A program made the translations under genes and the position numbers. This document shows positions 53,703 to 62,870 of a DNA stretch of 64,000 nucleotides, one piece after another (position 1 is the stretch's first letter; each line of letters starts with the position of its first letter). The notes beneath the pieces were generated by a model. It was not told where the DNA came from. It saw nothing but the letters and a program-made list of their open reading frames with translations, and did not search any database. The stretch is from Mesorhizobium loti (lineage in GTDB: Bacteria; Pseudomonadota; Alphaproteobacteria; Rhizobiales; Rhizobiaceae), in the NCBI RefSeq assembly GCF_003148495.1, contig NZ_QGGH01000002.1, positions 806,001 to 870,000 of the forward strand. Direction: 5' to 3'.

Positions 53703-55811
53703 ATGAACCAGCACGCCAAGCTCAGGATCGGCCATTCGGCCTGCCCGCATGATTGCCCTTCGACCTGCGCTCTCGAGGTCGAACTGCTCGATGGCAACCG
53801 CATCGGCCGCGTCCACGGCGCCAAGGCCAACAGCTACACGGCCGGTGTCATCTGCGCCAAGGTCGCCCGCTATGCCGACCGCGTCCATCATCCGGACCGT
53901 TTGTTGAAGCCGCTGGTGCGGGCGGGCGCCAAGGGCGACGGCGCCTGGAAAGAAGCGAGCTGGGAAGCCGCGCTCGACCTCGTCGCCGAAAAGTTCATCG
54001 CGGCCGAGGAAAAATACGGCTCGGAGACGGTCTGGCCCTACTACTATGCCGGCACGATGGGGCTGGTGCAGCGTGACGGCATCGACCGGCTGCGCCATGC
54101 GAAAAAGTATTCCGGCTTTTTCGGCTCGATCTGCACCAATCTCGCCTGGACCGGCTGGATGATGGGGGCCGGCGCGCTGCGCGGGCCGGACCCGCGCGAG
54201 ATGGCGAAATCCGATTGCGTGGTGATCTGGGGCACCAATGCGGTGGTCACACAGGTCAACGTCATGACCCACGCCATCAAGGCGCGCAAGGAGCGCGGCG
54301 CCAAGATCGTCGTCATCGACGTCTACGAAAACGCGACGATGAAGCAGGCCGATCTCGGCCTGGTGCTGAGGCCGGGTACAGACGGCGCGCTGGCCTGCGC
54401 GGTCATGCACGTGCTGTTCCGGGAGGGCATGGCCGACCGTGCCTATCTCGAAAAGTACACCGACGATCCAAAGGGACTGGAGGCACATCTCAAGACGCGC
54501 ACGCCGGAATGGGCGGCTGAGATCACCGGCTTGACGGTCGCCGAGATTGAGGCCTTCGCCCGCCTCGTCGGCACGACGAAAAGGACCTATTTCCGGCTCG
54601 GCTATGGCTTCGCGCGCCAGCGCAATGGCGCCGTCAACATGCATGCCGCATCTTGCATCGCCGCGGTCACCGGCTGCTGGCAATATGAGGGCGGCGGCGC
54701 CTTCCACTCCAATTCCGGCATCTTCAAGCTCAACCAGGATGTGCTGGAAGGCACGAAGATGCGCGATCCCTCGATCCGCTATCTCGACCATTCGCGCATC
54801 GGCCCGGTGCTGACCGGTGCCAGCGACGCGCTTTATGGCGGCCCGCCTGTAACGGCGATGCTGATCCAGAACACCAACCCGGTGAATGTCGCACCGGAGC
54901 AGCGGCTGGTGACGCAGGGCTTCCTGCGCCAGGATCTGTTCACTTGCGTGCACGAGCAGTTCATGACCGACACGGCCAAGCTCGCCGATGTCGTGCTGCC
55001 GGCGACGATGTTCCTGGAACATGACGACGTCTACAAGGGCGGCGGCAACCAGCACATCACGCTTGGCCCCAAGCTGATCGAGCCGCCGGAAGGGCCGCGC
55101 ACCAACCATTTCGTCATCGAGCAATTGGCTGAGCGGCTCGGCGTCGCCGACCGTCCGGGCTTCGGCCTGACCGAGCAGCAGCATATCGACATCATCCTGG
55201 GCAAGCGCGGGCTGGGCAGCTTCGACAGCTTGAAGGAAGACAAGTGGATCGACCTGCAGCCGGATTTCGACACCGCGCATTTCACTAGGGGATTTGGCCA
55301 TGCGGATGGAAAATTCCACTTTCGCGCCGACTGGACCGGGCAGGCGGCGCCCAACCGGCCGCCGAAAAGCATGGGCCTGTTCGGGCCGGTGGCGCGGCTG
55401 CCGGAATTCCCCGACCATTTCGACCTGATCGAGGTCGCCGACGAGGCGCATCCGTTCCGGCTGACAACATCGCCGGCACGCAATTTTCTCAATTCGACAT
55501 TCTCGGAAACACCGGTGTCCAAGGCCAAGGAAGGCCGGCCGGAACTCTTGCTGCACCCCGATGATGCCGCAGCACTTGGGCTGGCCGACGGCGATCGTGT
55601 CGAGGTCGGCAACACGCGCGGCGAAGTCGTGCTGCATGCAAAACTCTTCGAAGGCATCAAGCGCGGCGTCGTCATCGCCGAAGGCATCTGGCCAAACAGC
55701 GCGCATGAGCGCGGCGAAGGCATCAACGTGCTGACCGGAGCCGACGCGCCGGCGCCCTACGGGGGTGCTGCCTTCCACGACAACAAGGTCTGGCTGCGCG
55801 CGGCAGGGTGA
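53703..55811 (+). CDS. Molybdopterin (bis-MGD) oxidoreductase
   Basis: A 702-residue member of the DMSO-reductase family. The N-terminal [4Fe-4S] ligands are Cys14, Cys18, Cys22 and Cys51 (CPHDCPSTC, ICAK), and the fused domains follow: GSICTNLAWTGW, VIWGTNAVVTQ, and the C-terminal MGD-binding domain (FLNSTFSETP, HPDDAAALGLADGDRV). No twin-arginine signal, so it is cytoplasmic. No partner subunit gene is adjacent. The substrate cannot be told; formate-dehydrogenase-like and oxyanion reductase roles are both possible. MoaD and MoaE are encoded 10 kb away. Confidence 0.85.
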   Translation: MNQHAKLRIGHSACPHDCPSTCALEVELLDGNRIGRVHGAKANSYTAGVICAKVARYADRVHHPDRLLKPLVRAGAKGDGAWKEASWEAALDLVAEKFIAAEEKYGSETVWPYYYAGTMGLVQRDGIDRLRHAKKYSGFFGSICTNLAWTGWMMGAGALRGPDPREMAKSDCVVIWGTNAVVTQVNVMTHAIKARKERGAKIVVIDVYENATMKQADLGLVLRPGTDGALACAVMHVLFREGMADRAYLEKYTDDPKGLEAHLKTRTPEWAAEITGLTVAEIEAFARLVGTTKRTYFRLGYGFARQRNGAVNMHAASCIAAVTGCWQYEGGGAFHSNSGIFKLNQDVLEGTKMRDPSIRYLDHSRIGPVLTGASDALYGGPPVTAMLIQNTNPVNVAPEQRLVTQGFLRQDLFTCVHEQFMTDTAKLADVVLPATMFLEHDDVYKGGGNQHITLGPKLIEPPEGPRTNHFVIEQLAERLGVADRPGFGLTEQQHIDIILGKRGLGSFDSLKEDKWIDLQPDFDTAHFTRGFGHADGKFHFRADWTGQAAPNRPPKSMGLFGPVARLPEFPDHFDLIEVADEAHPFRLTTSPARNFLNSTFSETPVSKAKEGRPELLLHPDDAAALGLADGDRVEVGNTRGEVVLHAKLFEGIKRGVVIAEGIWPNSAHERGEGINVLTGADAPAPYGGAAFHDNKVWLRAAG

Positions 55812-55844
55812 GGTTGGCGAGAACTCAGTTCCTCTTGCGCCAAA

Positions 55845-57005
55845 TCATACCGGCAGGATTTCTGCTGCCTTCTTTCGGTTTCGCCGGAGGCGGATGTTGT
55901 CAGCGATCTGCTCTGCCTCGATCGAGATTTCGCGCAGCAATCCGGTGACCGGATTGTGAAAGCCGATGAGATAAAGACCGAGATCCGAAGCGCTCGCATT
56001 GACGCCGCTGCGGCCTGGCTGGACGCCGGGCTCCAGCAATCTGGCATAGCCGGGCCGGAAGCCGGTGGCGAAGATGATCGCATCGAACTCGCCATGCTTG
56101 CCATCGGTGAAACGGACGCCTTGTTCGGTGATCTCGGCAATATCGGGTGCGATCTTGATCGCACCTTCGCGGATCTTGCCGACCGTGCCGACATCGATCG
56201 TCGGAATGCGCGACGAGAGCGCGATTTGCTGCAGCATTCCTTGCTGCGGCCGCCTGAGCCCATATTTCCCCAGCCTGCCCAGCGCCAGATCGAGGATGAT
56301 AGGAAACAAGGCATCGTTGATGCGTTCCGGCATCAGGCGCGCCGCCATGCCGATCATCTGGATGGGCACGCCAAGCAGTTCGCGCGGTACGATATGAACG
56401 CCGCCGCGCACCGAAATCGTCGGCCGCGCACCGCCTTCCACCAGATCGAGGGCAATCTCGGCGCCGGTGTTGCCCATGCCGATGATCAGCACCGACTGGC
56501 CGGCAAAAGGCATGGCGTTGCGATAGTCGGCGCTATGCAGTCGTTTGCCCTTGAAGGCATCGGCGCCGGCAAATCCGGGCATCAGCGGCTCGGCATTGTT
56601 GCCCGACGCGATCACCACCTGTGAAGCGGGCAGGGGACCTGTTGTCGTGTCCACGAGCCAGCTTCTGCCTCGCCGGGTGATCGCCCGCACCACTTCTCCA
56701 AATCGGGGCCGCAGGTCGAAGCGTTGCGCATAGGCATCGAGATAGTCGACGAAAAGATCGCGCGGCACATAGCGCGGATAATCCCTGGGAAAGGGCACGA
56801 AGGGCAGCGAGGAATAGCGTTTGGTCGTGTGCAGGTGGACGCGCTCATAGTGGCGTCGCCATGCAGGGGCGGATTGCTGCTCTTTTTCGAGGAGGACGAA
56901 GTCGACCCCGGCCTGCCGCAGGCACGCGGCAATGGCCAGGCCTGCCGGCCCGGCACCGATGATCGCAACTGGTGTAGTTTCGTCCAAGCGCGCCTCCGCC
57001 GACAA
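55845..57005 (-). CDS. YUCCA-like flavin-containing monooxygenase
   Basis: A 386-residue two-dinucleotide-fold flavoprotein: FAD motif GAGPAG at 17-22, the monooxygenase identifier FxGxxxHxxxY at 151-161 (FKGKRLHSADY), NADPH motif GMGNTG at 176-181 and FATGF at 312-316. LPFVPFPRDYPRYVPRDLFVDYLDAYA matches the plant YUCCA-like group, which makes auxin from indole-3-pyruvate. The start is probably TTG 57005 with GGAAG upstream. Indole-pyruvate as substrate is a guess. Confidence 0.82.
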   Translation of the reverse strand: MSAEARLDETTPVAIIGAGPAGLAIAACLRQAGVDFVLLEKEQQSAPAWRRHYERVHLHTTKRYSSLPFVPFPRDYPRYVPRDLFVDYLDAYAQRFDLRPRFGEVVRAITRRGRSWLVDTTTGPLPASQVVIASGNNAEPLMPGFAGADAFKGKRLHSADYRNAMPFAGQSVLIIGMGNTGAEIALDLVEGGARPTISVRGGVHIVPRELLGVPIQMIGMAARLMPERINDALFPIILDLALGRLGKYGLRRPQQGMLQQIALSSRIPTIDVGTVGKIREGAIKIAPDIAEITEQGVRFTDGKHGEFDAIIFATGFRPGYARLLEPGVQPGRSGVNASASDLGLYLIGFHNPVTGLLREISIEAEQIADNIRLRRNRKKAAEILPV

Positions 57006-57063
57006 ATTCGCTTCCGGAGAATGGCAAAAGCATGGCCGCCGGCGCCTGCCATGCCAGCAACGC

Positions 57064-57543
57064 TCAGCCGGGCAAGGGCACCGTCAGTCCGACCTTGACC
57101 CGGTCCATGGCAACAAAAGTGCGGAACTTTCGGACATTGTTGCTATCGAAGAACAGTTTTCGCGTCAGCGCCTCATAGGCGCCCATGTCGGCCACGGTGA
57201 TGATCAGGATGAAATCGGCCTCGCCGGTGACATAGTAGCATTGCTGGACTTCAGGGGTTCCCGAGAATTGCCGCTTGGCTGCGTCGATCAGTTCGGCGCG
57301 TTCGCTCTCGAGTTCCACCTCGACGAAGATGGTGATGGGCTGGCCGACAGCCGCGGGCTCGATGACGGCGACATTGCCGGCAATGACGCCGGTCTGCTCC
57401 ATCCGCTTGATGCGGCGCTGCACCGCCGGCGCCGACAGGTTCACCGCCTCGCCGATCAGCCGCTGCGGCGTCGTGTTGTCGCGCTGCAGGATGGCAAGGA
57501 TGGCGAGATCGAAACTGTCGAGCGAGGGTGGCAATGCAGGCAA
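57064..57543 (-). CDS. Lrp/AsnC-family regulator
   Basis: A 159-residue regulator: N-terminal winged helix-turn-helix (DLAILAILQRDNTTPQRLIGEAVNLSAPAVQRRIKRME) and the C-terminal RAM ligand domain (VQQCYYVTGEADFILIITVADMGAYEAL). The start is TTG 57543 with an AGGGA site upstream. It diverges from the diaminopropionate ammonia-lyase operon and probably controls it in response to an amino acid. Confidence 0.88.
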   Translation of the reverse strand: MPALPPSLDSFDLAILAILQRDNTTPQRLIGEAVNLSAPAVQRRIKRMEQTGVIAGNVAVIEPAAVGQPITIFVEVELESERAELIDAAKRQFSGTPEVQQCYYVTGEADFILIITVADMGAYEALTRKLFFDSNNVRKFRTFVAMDRVKVGLTVPLPG

Positions 57544-57635
57544 TGGAGATATCCCTAGCGAAACAAACTTGCATTTGGGAGGCCATATTACAGCGCCCTT
57601 TGCGTCGATCCTGCAATATATTCTCGCTGAACGTC

Positions 57636-57776
57636 AGAGCATGATGCCGAAAAGTGCGAAGCGGTTTTCTCGGACAAACGGGTACCGTTTGTCCAGACAT
57701 CATGCTCTCTATCTCTTTGATTTAGAGACGGATTCAGATTTCGGGTCGATTCGACCCGAAATCATCCGGCTCTAAG
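57636..57776. repeat. RIME-like two-palindrome element next to the dapL-type gene
   Basis: Palindrome 1 has arms AGAGCATGATG (57636) and CATCATGCTCT (to 57708) around an inner GGACAAACGG/CCGTTTGTCC stem. Palindrome 2 is a 13-bp perfect repeat (57737-57749 with 57751-57763) extended by TTAGAG/CTCTAA arms to 57722-57774. Its right end merges with the AAGGAGG ribosome site of the ammonia-lyase gene. The CCGAAAAGTG core also occurs in the 49672 element. Confidence 0.75.
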
Positions 57777-57786
57777 GAGGCCGCCA

Positions 57787-58995
57787 GTGTTCCTGCTCAA
57801 CCGCAATACTCTGCATCGCCTGCCGCTCGATCCGGCCGATGCCGATACCCTTGGCGTGGCCGGCGCCGACACTGTCGAGCGTTTTCTTGCCCATCGCGAC
57901 AATCACCTGATAACGCCGCTGCATGCGCTGCCGGCGCTCGCCACCGAACTCGGACTTGGCGCCATCCACATCAAGGATGAGGGCTTTCGCCTCGGCCTCG
58001 GTAGCTTCAAGGCGCTTGGCGGTGCCTATGCCGTCTTCCGCCTGGTGCTGGAGGAGGCAGGCAGCCGGCTTGGCCGACCCATCGATGTGGCCGATCTCGA
58101 TCGGCCTGACGTGCGGGCCGTCGCCGCGGCGATGACATTTGCCTGTGCGACCGACGGCAATCATGGCCGCTCCGTCGCGCAAGGCGCTCAACTCGTCGGC
58201 GCGCGAGCGGCGATCTTCGTCCACGCCGGCGTCAGCGAGGAGCGCATCGCGGCGATCGCCCGCTATGGCGCCGAGATGATCCGCGTCGACGGCAATTATG
58301 ATGATTCGGTCAGGCAAGCCGCCCAGGTTTCCGCCGACAAGGGCTGGACCGTGGTGTCCGACACCTCATGGCCGGGCTACGAGCGCATTCCCGGCCTGGT
58401 CATGCAAGGCTATACGGCGATCGTGCGCGAAGCCTTGCGCCAGCTCCCTCGGACGCCAACCCACGTCTTCGTGCAGGCCGGTGTCGGTGGCATTGCCGCG
58501 GCGCTGGCCGGCCATCTGGCCATCGTGTTCGATGATGCCAGGCCGACCTTCATCGTGGTCGAGCCGGCGCGTGCCGCTTGTGTTTTTGCAGCCGCCCAGG
58601 TCGGGCGCCCGGTCAAGGTCGCGCACGGCCAGCCGACGGTGATGGCCATGCTCGAATGCTACGGGGCCTCGCCGGTCGCCTGGCGGGTGCTGGCACGTGC
58701 CGCCGATGCCTTCATGACGGTGGATGAGGCCGACGCCGTCGCGGTGATGCGGCGCCTGGCGCGGCCGAGCGCCGGCGATCCGGTAATCGTTGCCGGCGAA
58801 AGCGGCGGCGTCGGCCTTGCCGGGTTGATCCGGGCGGTGGCCGACAACCGAGCCGAGCTTCAACTCGACGGCAAATCCCGTGTGCTGGCGATCAACACGG
58901 AAGGCGCCACCGACCCGCATCGTTATGCCGAACTGGTTGGCATGAGCCCGGCCGATGTGCTGGCCGGCAAGTTGACTGCAGAGGCAACGGCATGA
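57787..58995 (+). CDS. Diaminopropionate ammonia-lyase
   Basis: PLP enzyme that converts 2,3-diaminopropionate to pyruvate and ammonia. The 402-residue protein has the PLP lysine Lys75 in GLGSFKALGGAYA, the substrate loop ATDGNHGRSVA, and GESGGVGLAG near the C-terminus, the fold-II pattern of this enzyme. GTG 57787 follows a strong AAGGAGG. Its stop overlaps the next gene in ATGA. Divergent Lrp-type regulator upstream. Confidence 0.9.
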   Translation: MFLLNRNTLHRLPLDPADADTLGVAGADTVERFLAHRDNHLITPLHALPALATELGLGAIHIKDEGFRLGLGSFKALGGAYAVFRLVLEEAGSRLGRPIDVADLDRPDVRAVAAAMTFACATDGNHGRSVAQGAQLVGARAAIFVHAGVSEERIAAIARYGAEMIRVDGNYDDSVRQAAQVSADKGWTVVSDTSWPGYERIPGLVMQGYTAIVREALRQLPRTPTHVFVQAGVGGIAAALAGHLAIVFDDARPTFIVVEPARAACVFAAAQVGRPVKVAHGQPTVMAMLECYGASPVAWRVLARAADAFMTVDEADAVAVMRRLARPSAGDPVIVAGESGGVGLAGLIRAVADNRAELQLDGKSRVLAINTEGATDPHRYAELVGMSPADVLAGKLTAEATA

Positions 58996-60218
58996 TCGAG
59001 ATCGATGCACAGCGCCTGCTTGGCCGTATCCGCGAACTCGGTGCTGTTGGCCGGGATGGCGAGGGCAGGCTTATCCGGCTGGCCGCCTCCGACACCGACA
59101 GGCAGGGCCGCGACCTCTTCGTCGGCTGGCTGCGGCAGGCCGGGATCGATGTCGCCATCGACCGGGTCGGCAACATCTTCGGCATCTGGCAAAGCCCGGA
59201 AAATGCCGGGCAGGCGCCGCTGCTTATCGGTTCGCACATCGACACCGTCATCGATGCCGGCATCTATGACGGTTGCTACGGCGTGCTTGCCGGGCTGGAA
59301 GTGATCGAAACGCTCAAGGCATCAGGCTTCTTGCCGTCGCGCCCCGTCGCGGTCGCCGCTTTCACCAATGAAGAGGGCGTGCGCTACACCCCAGACATGA
59401 TGGGCTCGCTGGCCCATGCCGGCGGGGTCAGCGCCGAAACGGTGCTGGCGGCTGTCGGCACCGACGGCAGCGTGCTGCGGCAGGAACTCGCCCGCATCGG
59501 CTATGCCGGCGACCGGGAACCCGGCTTTCTCAGGCCGCACGCCTATCTCGAACTGCATATCGAACAGGGGCCGGTGCTGGAGGGAGAGGGCTTGCCCATC
59601 GGCGCGGTGGAGAATCTGCAAGGCATCTCCTGGCAACGCGTCACCATCGACGGCGTCGCCAACCATGCCGGCACCACGCCGATGTCGATGCGCAGCGATG
59701 CCGGCCACGCCGCCGCCCGGGTCATCACCTTCCTGCTCGACCGGACCAAAGCCTCGAACGCGCCGACCGTCGCCACTGTCGGCACGATCCGCTTCGAGCC
59801 GAATGCCATCAACGTCATTCCCTCGCGCGCCGTCTTCACCATCGATCTGCGCGATCCCGACGAACAGCGCCTGCAGGCGGAGGAGGCGGAACTTGCCGCC
59901 TATCTCGAGCAGCTTGCCGCCGCCGAGAAGGTGACGATCTCGGTCGAGCAACTGGCCCGCTTCGAGCCGGTGATCTTCGATCTCCGCATCGTCGAACGTA
60001 TCGAGGCCGCCGCGAGGGCCCGTGGTCTTGGCGTCAAACGGATGACATCCGGCGCCGGCCACGACGCACAGATGATGGCGCGGATCGCGCCGGCAGCGAT
60101 GATCTTCGTGCCGAGCGCCGGTGGCATCAGCCACAATCCGCGCGAGCACACCGAAGATGGCGAGCTTGTTGCCGGCGCCAACATCCTGCTTGATGTGGCC
60201 GCGCAACTGGCAAAGTAG
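58992..60218 (+). CDS. M20-family amidase/carbamoylase (HyuC/AllC-like)
   Basis: A 408-residue zinc-dependent hydrolase like N-carbamoyl-L-amino acid hydrolases and allantoate amidohydrolases. Likely metal ligands are His82 (GSHIDTV), Asp93 (YDGCYG), Glu128 (TNEEGVRY), His189 (LELHIEQGP) and a late histidine in SHNPREHTEDGE. It is translationally coupled to the ammonia-lyase gene, so it could free diaminopropionate from an N-carbamoyl or N-acyl form. Confidence 0.88.
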   Translation: MIEIDAQRLLGRIRELGAVGRDGEGRLIRLAASDTDRQGRDLFVGWLRQAGIDVAIDRVGNIFGIWQSPENAGQAPLLIGSHIDTVIDAGIYDGCYGVLAGLEVIETLKASGFLPSRPVAVAAFTNEEGVRYTPDMMGSLAHAGGVSAETVLAAVGTDGSVLRQELARIGYAGDREPGFLRPHAYLELHIEQGPVLEGEGLPIGAVENLQGISWQRVTIDGVANHAGTTPMSMRSDAGHAAARVITFLLDRTKASNAPTVATVGTIRFEPNAINVIPSRAVFTIDLRDPDEQRLQAEEAELAAYLEQLAAAEKVTISVEQLARFEPVIFDLRIVERIEAAARARGLGVKRMTSGAGHDAQMMARIAPAAMIFVPSAGGISHNPREHTEDGELVAGANILLDVAAQLAK

Positions 60219-60236
60219 GTCAGGAGGGGCAGAAGA

Positions 60237-61409
60237 ATGTCTGAACTCGATCGCGATGCACTGAAGCAGGAGATGATTTTCTGGCGGCGCGATTTGCACG
60301 CGCATCCCGAATTCGGTTTCGAGGAGGAGCGCACCGCCGCCTTCGTCGCCGCCAAACTGCGCGAATTTGGGTTGGACGATGTCACCGAAGGGGTTGGCGG
60401 CACCGGCGTCGTCGGCACGCTGAAGCGCGGCAGCGGCAACCGGGCGATTGCGCTCAGGGCCGACATGGATGCATTGCGCATCACCGAGCAGTCGGACGCG
60501 CCCTACCGCTCCGGCAATCCCGGCATCATGCATGCCTGCGGCCATGACGGCCACACCACGATGCTGCTCGGCGCGGCAAAGCTGCTGGCAGAGCAGGGCG
60601 GTTTCGACGGCACTGTGCGCTTCATTTTCCAACCGGCCGAGGAATGGGGCAGGGGGGCGCTAGCCATGCTCGACGATGGGCTGATGCGGCGCTTTCCCTT
60701 CGACGAGATCTTTGGCCTGCACAACATGCCCGGCCTGCCGATCGGGCATTTCGAGACCCGCGCCGGCCCGGTCATGTCGGCCGAGGATAATTTCGAGATC
60801 GTGCTCAAAGGGCTCGGTGGCCATGCCGCGCGGCCGCATGCGGGAAACGAAACACTGGTCGCCGCCTGCGCGCTGGTCACCAATCTGCAGACCATCGTCT
60901 CGCGCCGGCTGAGCCCGGCCGACATATCGGTGGTTTCGGTGACCGAGCTGATCACCGACGGCACCCGCAACGCTCTGCCCGGCCTTGCCCGCATCCTCGG
61001 CGATGCGCGCAGCTTCCGTCCCGAGGTCAGCGCCGAGATCGAGCGGCAGATGCGCATCATCGCCGAGGGTACCGCCGCCGCCTACAATGTCACCGCCGAA
61101 GTCAAGTACAGCAGGGAGTTCGTGCCGCTGCGCAACGATGCCGAACTGGTCGATGCCGCGTTCGCGGCCGCAAGAGGCGTCTTCGAGCCCGGCAACATCG
61201 CTGTCGCCCGCGAGCCGATGACCGCCTCCGAGGATTTCGCCCGTTTCCTCGACCACGTCCCGGGCTGTTTCGTCTTCCTCGGCAATGGCGAGGCTTCCGC
61301 GCCGCTGCACAATTCCAGCTACGACTTCAACGATGACGGGCTGTTGTTCGGCACGAATTTCCACGTCGCCGTGGTCAGGCAAAGGCTGTGTGGCGAGGCG
61401 GGAAGATGA
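60237..61409 (+). CDS. M20D amidohydrolase (hippurate/IAA-amino-acid hydrolase-like)
   Basis: A 390-residue peptidase-M20D-type amidohydrolase: RRDLHAHPEFGFEE (17-30), RADMDAL (74-80), and HACGHDGHTTMLLG with the Cys101/His103 metal site, then QPAEEWGRGA with the catalytic Glu pair. AGGAGG lies ahead of the ATG, 18 nt after the previous gene. The family removes N-acyl groups from amino acids, including auxin conjugates in plants. The natural substrate is unknown. Confidence 0.9.
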   Translation: MSELDRDALKQEMIFWRRDLHAHPEFGFEEERTAAFVAAKLREFGLDDVTEGVGGTGVVGTLKRGSGNRAIALRADMDALRITEQSDAPYRSGNPGIMHACGHDGHTTMLLGAAKLLAEQGGFDGTVRFIFQPAEEWGRGALAMLDDGLMRRFPFDEIFGLHNMPGLPIGHFETRAGPVMSAEDNFEIVLKGLGGHAARPHAGNETLVAACALVTNLQTIVSRRLSPADISVVSVTELITDGTRNALPGLARILGDARSFRPEVSAEIERQMRIIAEGTAAAYNVTAEVKYSREFVPLRNDAELVDAAFAAARGVFEPGNIAVAREPMTASEDFARFLDHVPGCFVFLGNGEASAPLHNSSYDFNDDGLLFGTNFHVAVVRQRLCGEAGR

Positions 61410-61528
61410 TCGCTTTTTTGATCGCCAGACCGCGCTCGCCGCTGGCCCAAGCACCGCTGCTATTGCCAGCCAGCTCCGGGGTTTATTGAACTCCCCCAGT
61501 TTTGTGAACTCCCAGTGACGGAGCCCGG

Positions 61529-62332
61529 ATGCCGATGACCAGGATTTCGCTTCTGGGAATTCCCCACGACGACAATTCGTCCTTCGCCAAGGGCGCAGCG
61601 CTTGCGCCCGCCCATATCCGTCCCGAATTGTTCTGTGATGCCTACAGCATGTGGAGCGAAACCGGTTTCGACCTGACCGACAGGCTGGTCGATCATGGCG
61701 ACATCCGTTTCGACGCCGCCACCGATCCATGGGATTTGATCGAAGGCGAGGTTGGACGCGTGCTGGAACTGGGCGATCCGCTGATCTGCCTCGGCGGCGA
61801 CCATGCCATCTCCTGGCCGGTGCTGCGCGCGGTGCGCCGCCGACACCCCAGCCTGACCATTCTGCACATCGACGCGCACCCCGACATGTATGAAGCCTAT
61901 CAGGGCAATCCGCGCTCCCACACCTCGCCCTTTGCCCGCATCATGGAAGAGCGGCTTGCCGACCGCCTCATCCAGGTCGGATTGCGCACCGTCAACGACC
62001 ATCATCGCGACCAGTTCGATCGGTTTGGTGTCGAGGTCATCGAGGCCGCGCGGTTCAGCGATGATCTGCGGCTCGACCTCACGACGCCGGTCTATATCTC
62101 GATGGATCTCGACGGGCTCGACCCGGCTTTTGCGCCGGGTGTCTCGCATCGCGAACCCGGCGGCCTGACTACTCGTCAGGTCATCAACCTGATTCAGTCG
62201 ATCAACCAGCCGATCGTGGCGGCTGATATCGTTGAGTTAAATCCCGCTCGCGACATCGCCGGCCTGACCGCCGGCGTGGCGGCAAAACTCCTCAAGGAGA
62301 TTGCCGGAATGATGGTCAAGACACGCGGGTGA
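61529..62332 (+). CDS. Agmatinase/arginase-family ureohydrolase
   Basis: A 267-residue binuclear-metal hydrolase. Ligands are visible: His92 in GGDHAI, Asp115/His117/Asp119 in DAHPDMY, and Asp193/Asp195 in SMDLDGLDPAFAPG. Compared with arginases it is short at the C-terminus, like agmatinases and guanidino-acid hydrolases. 119 bp after the M20D gene, probably the end of the same operon, so the pathway may end with a guanidino or ureido compound. Confidence 0.9.
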   Translation: MPMTRISLLGIPHDDNSSFAKGAALAPAHIRPELFCDAYSMWSETGFDLTDRLVDHGDIRFDAATDPWDLIEGEVGRVLELGDPLICLGGDHAISWPVLRAVRRRHPSLTILHIDAHPDMYEAYQGNPRSHTSPFARIMEERLADRLIQVGLRTVNDHHRDQFDRFGVEVIEAARFSDDLRLDLTTPVYISMDLDGLDPAFAPGVSHREPGGLTTRQVINLIQSINQPIVAADIVELNPARDIAGLTAGVAAKLLKEIAGMMVKTRG

Positions 62333-62604
62333 CGGGCCGGCGAGGGTACGTTTTTAACGAAAACAATCGCCCGATGACGCCAGGGAAAGACTCAGCTACC
62401 TTCTGCTGTGCGGCGGACCTAATTATCCGCTTGGCCGGCGCTTCATTCCTCCTCCCAAGCGGCGCCGGCCTTCTTCCCCCAAAGAGCCCCTTTGTTGATG
62501 CTAAATTAGCGGAAGTTAAATTTAGAGCGTTTGGGCTTGCCTGAAATTAGGGTCTTTCCGACATAAATCCGGCATGCCTTTCGAAGGTGCTGGCAGGAAA
62601 ACCG

Positions 62605-62817
62605 ATGCGCGGGCGTGGATGGATCAAGGCGTTGCGTCAGGACGAGGCCCGGCAGGTGCGTGCGCGCATTGCCGAACTGGAGCGCGACCTGATGGCGACC
62701 TCTCCGCAGGGCCGCCATAGGCGGCACGAGGCAGGACACGAACTTCGCAATGCCAAGTTCCGCCTGGAGCGTCTGGAGGAATGCATCGCCGAAATACCGG
62801 AACGGGCTGAGTGTTAG
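62605..62817 (+). CDS. Small coiled-coil protein
   Basis: A 70-residue, highly charged protein (ALRQDEARQVRARIAELERDLMATS, ... NAKFRLERLEECIAEIPE) predicted as two helices or a coiled coil. ATG 62605 has AGGAAA upstream; a GTG at 62587 is also in frame. No family recognised. Confidence 0.6.
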   Translation: MRGRGWIKALRQDEARQVRARIAELERDLMATSPQGRHRRHEAGHELRNAKFRLERLEECIAEIPERAEC

Positions 62818-62870
62818 CGGAAGCGATCGCGGCTCTCGATCACATACCCTGATAATCGGGAGGGAACCAA

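Noticed and set aside
53667..55778. 703-codon open frame antisense to the molybdopterin enzyme
   Set aside because: Mirrors codon bias of the real gene; composition is Arg/His/Ala/Gly-rich without any motif.
59322..60632. 436-codon open frame antisense to the M20 genes
   Set aside because: Spans two real genes on the other strand and has no ribosome site or domain.
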